A stretch of 64,000 bases of DNA from an uncultured Bacteroidales bacterium (GTDB lineage: Bacteria > Bacteroidota > Bacteroidia > Bacteroidales > UBA932), in contig ONKE01000056.1 in the NCBI GenBank assembly GCA_900318355.1, positions 1-64,000 of the forward strand, written 5' to 3'. The notes beneath the pieces were generated by a model. It did no database searches. It saw only the letters and a program-made list of their open reading frames with translations, and was not told the origin of the DNA. Position 1 is the first letter of the stretch; each line of letters begins with the position of its first letter. Below, in pieces: positions 60,940 through 64,000 of the stretch. Position numbers and translations under genes: made by a program.

Positions 60940-62192
60940 TTGCTGTATTTGGTATCGATGTCCTTGACAATGGATTTGGCCAGCGGCAGGGAGAGCAGCT
61001 GGATGGCCGCCACGATCAGCACGGCGTACCTTACGGCGATGTCGGCCCCGCCCTCGCCAAAGGCGAATGCGATGACGATGAAGAGCAGCATGCCGAATGC
61101 GCGCCCTGCGAAAAGCCCCACCTCGTGACTCATTATATAGGTGTATTCCTCGCGGCCCTCGAGCACTTTGACCGCGTCGATGGTCTTCATCATCGTCGGG
61201 AAATAGGCCAGGTCGTGGAGCGGCTGGAACATGACGTTGCAGATGATGAACGTCAGGGCGCCGGCGGCGGAGAAGAGGATGCTGCTGACCAGGGCGCCGA
61301 TGAAAAATACCAGCAGACCCACTCCGAAGATGGCCATCCTGTGCTTGGGCTTGGAGATGCGTCCGAGGATATAGACGACGATGGCGGTAAGGGCGCCGCT
61401 GAGGCCCTGGATAAGGCCCAGGGAGCCTTCATTGCCGATAAACTTGAAGATCAGGATGGTCGGGATGGTGACGATGAAGCCCTGCACCATGCCCTTCAGC
61501 CCGGCAAGGGTAAGCATCTTCTGCCAAAGGCGGTGGAAACGCAGGTGGAAGTAATTCTTGCTTTCCGGAGTGCGGAAATTGCCCCGCGAGAGTACCATGC
61601 AGGCCGCTACGCTGATGATAAGCGCGAGGATCGTCAGGAACTGGTAGCCGTTGTCCACGGAGAGTTCGTGTCCGAACAGGGTGTGGGTTCCGGTGAACTG
61701 GATGATGAGGCCGGCGGCTACGGGAATCACGATGTTCCAGATCGTAAAGAACAGGGACTCAAGGCCGAAGAAATAGTTGCGCCCGTCGTCGGTGGTCGAA
61801 TACAGGGTCAGCAGGTAGCGGTTGGTCCAGAAAAAGCCGGTGGCAAGGCCGATGAAAAGCCCTGCGAGGCAGATTACCGCCGTCGACGGGTTTTTCAGGA
61901 ACATCAGGACGATAAGCGAGACGGACGAAATCAGGATACCGAAACCATACAGCTGCACGGACTTGAAATACTTCATCAGCAGGCCGTTGCCTATCGCGGA
62001 AAGGACGATGCCGATGTACATGCACAGCTGAAAGGCGATGAGGATGGTGAAATTGTTGCCCGTGGTCCTCAGGACATACGCGCCCGCGAAAATATTGATA
62101 AGGGGCAGCACCATCGCGAACAGCAGGTTCGTGATGAGCAGGGTCTTGACGTTGAGCGGCTGCGACAGGAAAAACTTGAATTCCTTGAACAT
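60936..62192 (-). CDS. MFS transporter (PUL C)
   Basis: A 418-residue inner-membrane protein with about 12 hydrophobic helices, for example ITNLLFAMVLPLINIFAGAY, AVICLAGLFIGLATGFFWTN and IFGVGLLVFFIGALVSSILF. The layout matches the major facilitator superfamily but it lacks sugar-porter signatures, so it is not a relative of the porter at 47015. Next to a GH130 gene it probably imports the mannoside or related oligosaccharide that the phosphorylase acts on. Start is three bases after the GH130 stop; the end overlaps the next gene by four bases. Confidence 0.82.
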   Translation of the reverse strand: MFKEFKFFLSQPLNVKTLLITNLLFAMVLPLINIFAGAYVLRTTGNNFTILIAFQLCMYIGIVLSAIGNGLLMKYFKSVQLYGFGILISSVSLIVLMFLKNPSTAVICLAGLFIGLATGFFWTNRYLLTLYSTTDDGRNYFFGLESLFFTIWNIVIPVAAGLIIQFTGTHTLFGHELSVDNGYQFLTILALIISVAACMVLSRGNFRTPESKNYFHLRFHRLWQKMLTLAGLKGMVQGFIVTIPTILIFKFIGNEGSLGLIQGLSGALTAIVVYILGRISKPKHRMAIFGVGLLVFFIGALVSSILFSAAGALTFIICNVMFQPLHDLAYFPTMMKTIDAVKVLEGREEYTYIMSHEVGLFAGRAFGMLLFIVIAFAFGEGGADIAVRYAVLIVAAIQLLSLPLAKSIVKDIDTKYSK

Positions 62193-62195
62193 GGC

Positions 62196-63239
62196 TTACA
62201 GGGTGTTGAGGATTTCCCGCACGGAGAGCTGGGCGCTGCAGATTACCTCGTCGCTGGCTCCGTAGAACATCTGGATGGTGTCGGCGTCTTTCATGTAGTA
62301 GCCGTTGGTGAAGACCACGTTGCCGAAGAATCCGGTCTTTTCGTAGTCCGCAATGGGTTCCATGATGGGCTCTTTGCTGCGGGCCAGGACCTTGGTCGGG
62401 TCGTCGAGGTCGAGGAGAAGGGCACCGAGGCAGTAGCGGTTCTCGTGATTGGCGCCATGGTAGATTTCCAGCCAGCCTTCCGGGGTGCGGATAGGTGCGG
62501 CGCCGGCTCCGATGCGGGCACTGTCCCAGCTGCCGGGGCGCGTCGTGGCAATGCATATATGCCTGCCCCAGTGTATGCGGTCGGGCGATTCGGCGACCCA
62601 GATGTAGTTGCCACCGAGCTCAGGGCTGCTGGGGCGGTGGAACGCATAGTATTTCCCGCCGATCTTCTCTTCGAAAAGGGCGCAGTCCTTGTTGTGGGGC
62701 GGGAAAATCATGCCCTCGCGGTCCAGGGTCTTGAAGTCGCGGGTCCCGATGAGGCCGACTCCGACGGCGACGGGGGAAACTTCGGTAAATGTAAGGAAAT
62801 ATCCGTCTTCCATGGTGGCGACGCGGCAGTCCTCAATGCCGAAGGATTCCTGCGGTCCCTCGCCGAAGATGGGCCTGACGGCCGGATCTTCCACGAAATG
62901 GACGTCGTCGTCGCTGCAGACGGGACGGAGGTAAGATAGGGTTGTGAGATAGTTCTGGCCCTTGTAGCCGATTACGCGCGGGTCGGAGGCGTCGAGCTGA
63001 GGGTCGTTCTTGTCGAAGGACAGGACCTTGATCTCGCCTGATTCATTATATACGGGAAAACTGATGACGCCTTCCTGTTGGACGGGCCTTTCCGCTACGC
63101 GCAGAAGGAGCCAGGTCTTGCCGTTCATCCGGAAAACTCCGGGGTTCAGAAGGCACGTAATCTCCATTCCGGGGATGCACGGCTTAAGGTCGGCCGGACG
63201 GAGAATGGGGTTCGCGGGGTTGCGTTTTGCGATGTCCAT
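62196..63239 (-). CDS. GH130-family glycoside phosphorylase/hydrolase
   Basis: A 347-residue five-bladed-propeller enzyme without a signal peptide, so cytosolic. Family features are RNPANPIL near the start, LNPGVFRMNGKTWLLLRV, ASDPRVIGYKG, FGIEDCRVATMEDGYFLTF with the likely acid Asp, FPPHNKDCALFEEKIGGKYY, FHRP, GAGAAPIRTPEGWLEIYHG and GFFGNVVFTNGYY. GH130 enzymes phosphorolyse or hydrolyse beta-mannosides. Phosphate-binding Arg/His residues could not be checked by eye, so phosphorylase against hydrolase is open. It leads the minus-strand PUL C operon and is divergent from the sensor at 63374. Confidence 0.88.
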   Translation of the reverse strand: MDIAKRNPANPILRPADLKPCIPGMEITCLLNPGVFRMNGKTWLLLRVAERPVQQEGVISFPVYNESGEIKVLSFDKNDPQLDASDPRVIGYKGQNYLTTLSYLRPVCSDDDVHFVEDPAVRPIFGEGPQESFGIEDCRVATMEDGYFLTFTEVSPVAVGVGLIGTRDFKTLDREGMIFPPHNKDCALFEEKIGGKYYAFHRPSSPELGGNYIWVAESPDRIHWGRHICIATTRPGSWDSARIGAGAAPIRTPEGWLEIYHGANHENRYCLGALLLDLDDPTKVLARSKEPIMEPIADYEKTGFFGNVVFTNGYYMKDADTIQMFYGASDEVICSAQLSVREILNTL

Positions 63240-63261
63240 TGGCTATGTGTTTTAGTTTTCG

Positions 63262-63269
63262 CAAAATTA
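63262..63269 (-). promoter_or_regulatory. -7 box for the PUL C operon
   Basis: TAATTTTG on the minus strand fits TAnnTTTG and lies 22 bases before the GH130 ATG. No clear -33 box is seen. It shares a 134-base divergent gap with the sensor promoter. Confidence 0.5.
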
Positions 63270-63344
63270 TCGTTTCGCGCCCGCTAAATGGTATACATTC
63301 CCTTCAATTAAGTGTACATATTTTTCGATTTTGCAATTTTTGTA

Positions 63345-63352
63345 TAACTTTG
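63345..63352 (+). promoter_or_regulatory. -7 box for the PUL C sensor-regulator
   Basis: TAACTTTG fits TAnnTTTG, 21 bases before the ATG at 63374. A T-rich stretch at 63321-63325 stands where a -33 element is expected. Confidence 0.5.
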
Positions 63353-63373
63353 TGCGTAAATTACAACGTTTTT

Positions 63374-64000
63374 ATGAGGAAACTGTCCGTTCTGCTGTTT
63401 TTCCTGCTCGCTCCCCTTAGCCTGTCCGCCCAGACGGGAGATGTTGAGTTTCTCACCAGTTCCGACGGCCTTTCCAACAGTTCGGTCAACGTTGTTTTCC
63501 AAGACTCGCGCGGCCTCATGTGGTTCGGCACCTGGGACGGTCTCAACAGTTGGAACGGACGCAATTTCTCAGTGTGGAAATACTCCGCCGGCGACCCCCG
63601 CTCCATAAGCGGGAACGTCGTTCGCGACATCCGTGAAGACTCCGTCGGCCGCCTCTGGGTGTGCACCGACCGCGGCGTCGACAGGTTCGACTCCGCAACC
63701 GGCCGCTTCGAACGTTTCTTTTCCGAAAAGTCCTACACCCAAGGCGGAGAGCAGCCGTTTTCCATGTATCTTGACTCGACGGGCGTGTATGTCTTCGTCG
63801 ACAGGTCCGGACTCTATTCGCTCGCCGGCGGACGTTTCGGTAAATTGCTCGACAGCGACCTGAATGTCAGGAGGTTCCGCATGGACGGCGACGTGCCGGT
63901 CTTTCTCGATAAGGGCGGAAATATCTATCGCGGCGATACCCGGGTCCCTTCCGACCCCGTCCTGGACCGCTTCAAAGGCAACAACGACTGCTTCGACGAC
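63374..64000 (+). CDS. Propeller-type sensor regulator, probable hybrid two-component system (3' partial)
   Basis: The frame opens at the ATG at 63374 and stays open to the window end (209 codons). A signal peptide MRKLSVLLFFLLAPLSLSAQ is followed by Reg_prop propeller repeats: SSDGLSNSSVNVVFQDSRG then LMWFGTWDGLNSWNG, and later DSVGRLWVCTDRGVDRFD. This is the N-terminal sensor of Bacteroidota hybrid two-component systems or their kinase-less relatives; the C-terminal half is outside the window, so which type cannot be told. It is divergent from GH130 and is the likely regulator of PUL C. Confidence 0.88.
   Translation, partial: MRKLSVLLFFLLAPLSLSAQTGDVEFLTSSDGLSNSSVNVVFQDSRGLMWFGTWDGLNSWNGRNFSVWKYSAGDPRSISGNVVRDIREDSVGRLWVCTDRGVDRFDSATGRFERFFSEKSYTQGGEQPFSMYLDSTGVYVFVDRSGLYSLAGGRFGKLLDSDLNVRRFRMDGDVPVFLDKGGNIYRGDTRVPSDPVLDRFKGNNDCFDD

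Noticed and set aside
61125..62939. 604-codon plus-strand frame opposite the MFS and GH130 genes
   Set aside because: Highly charged low-complexity translation with no domain; both opposite genes have clear family motifs.
1..64000. tRNA, rRNA, CRISPR arrays, insertion sequences and attachment sites
   Set aside because: All gaps are below about 190 bases and none shows cloverleaf, spaced repeats, terminal repeats or transposase/integrase coding. A covariance-model scan would be needed to exclude small RNAs.

Overview
The window comes from a GC-rich member of the Bacteroidota, most likely an uncultured gut or rumen Bacteroidales. The evidence is three SusC/SusD outer-membrane pairs, regulators that join a periplasmic beta-propeller to an AraC domain, a type III glutamine synthetase, many Cys-anchored lipoproteins, TAnnTTTG-type -7 promoter boxes and no visible Shine-Dalgarno sequences. 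It is almost entirely coding. No gap between genes exceeds about 190 bases, and I saw no rRNA, tRNA, CRISPR array, transposase or integrase.

Bases 1-6518 (+) hold a metabolic operon: a thiamine-diphosphate E1 alpha/beta fusion (5' end outside the window), a PHP-domain protein, an aldolase/short-chain dehydrogenase fusion and a zinc-type sugar-phosphate dehydrogenase, closed by an intrinsic terminator. glnN (6617-8794) has its own promoter.

Bases 8879-41687 hold two related polysaccharide utilisation loci (PULs). PUL A has a full hybrid two-component regulator (minus strand) divergent from a ten-gene plus-strand run: GH78 rhamnosidase, GH99/WbsX-like lipoprotein, SusC, SusD, a discoidin-type surface lipoprotein, an alpha/beta hydrolase, a collagen-repeat surface lipoprotein, an SGNH esterase, a nucleoside-hydrolase-like lipoprotein and an RpiB-like isomerase. 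PUL B has a shorter regulator that keeps the propeller, membrane anchor and AraC domain but has no kinase or receiver. It is divergent from close paralogues of SusC, SusD and the discoidin lipoprotein, followed by a second GH99-like lipoprotein. The likely target is a decorated, rhamnose-containing, acetylated glycan.

Bases 41839-50302 (+) form a tightly coupled seven-gene operon: a Tat-exported Gfo/Idh/MocA oxidoreductase, a secreted HEAT-repeat/DUF1080 (3-keto-glycoside hydrolase) fusion, a cytosolic Gfo/Idh/MocA protein, a sugar porter, a small secreted protein, a YqiA-like esterase and lipoate-protein ligase. The first four fit an oxidation-based (3-keto) route of glycoside cleavage.

Bases 50286-63239 (-) hold a separately promoted serine beta-lactamase-family lipoprotein and PUL C: GH130, MFS transporter, unknown lipoprotein, SusC, SusD, FIVAR/LamG lipoprotein and a paralogue of the unknown lipoprotein. 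A divergent propeller sensor at 63374 runs off the right edge and is probably its regulator. Codon use in 8.9-41.7 kb looks less biased to C-ending codons than on either side, which suggests the A/B block was acquired separately.
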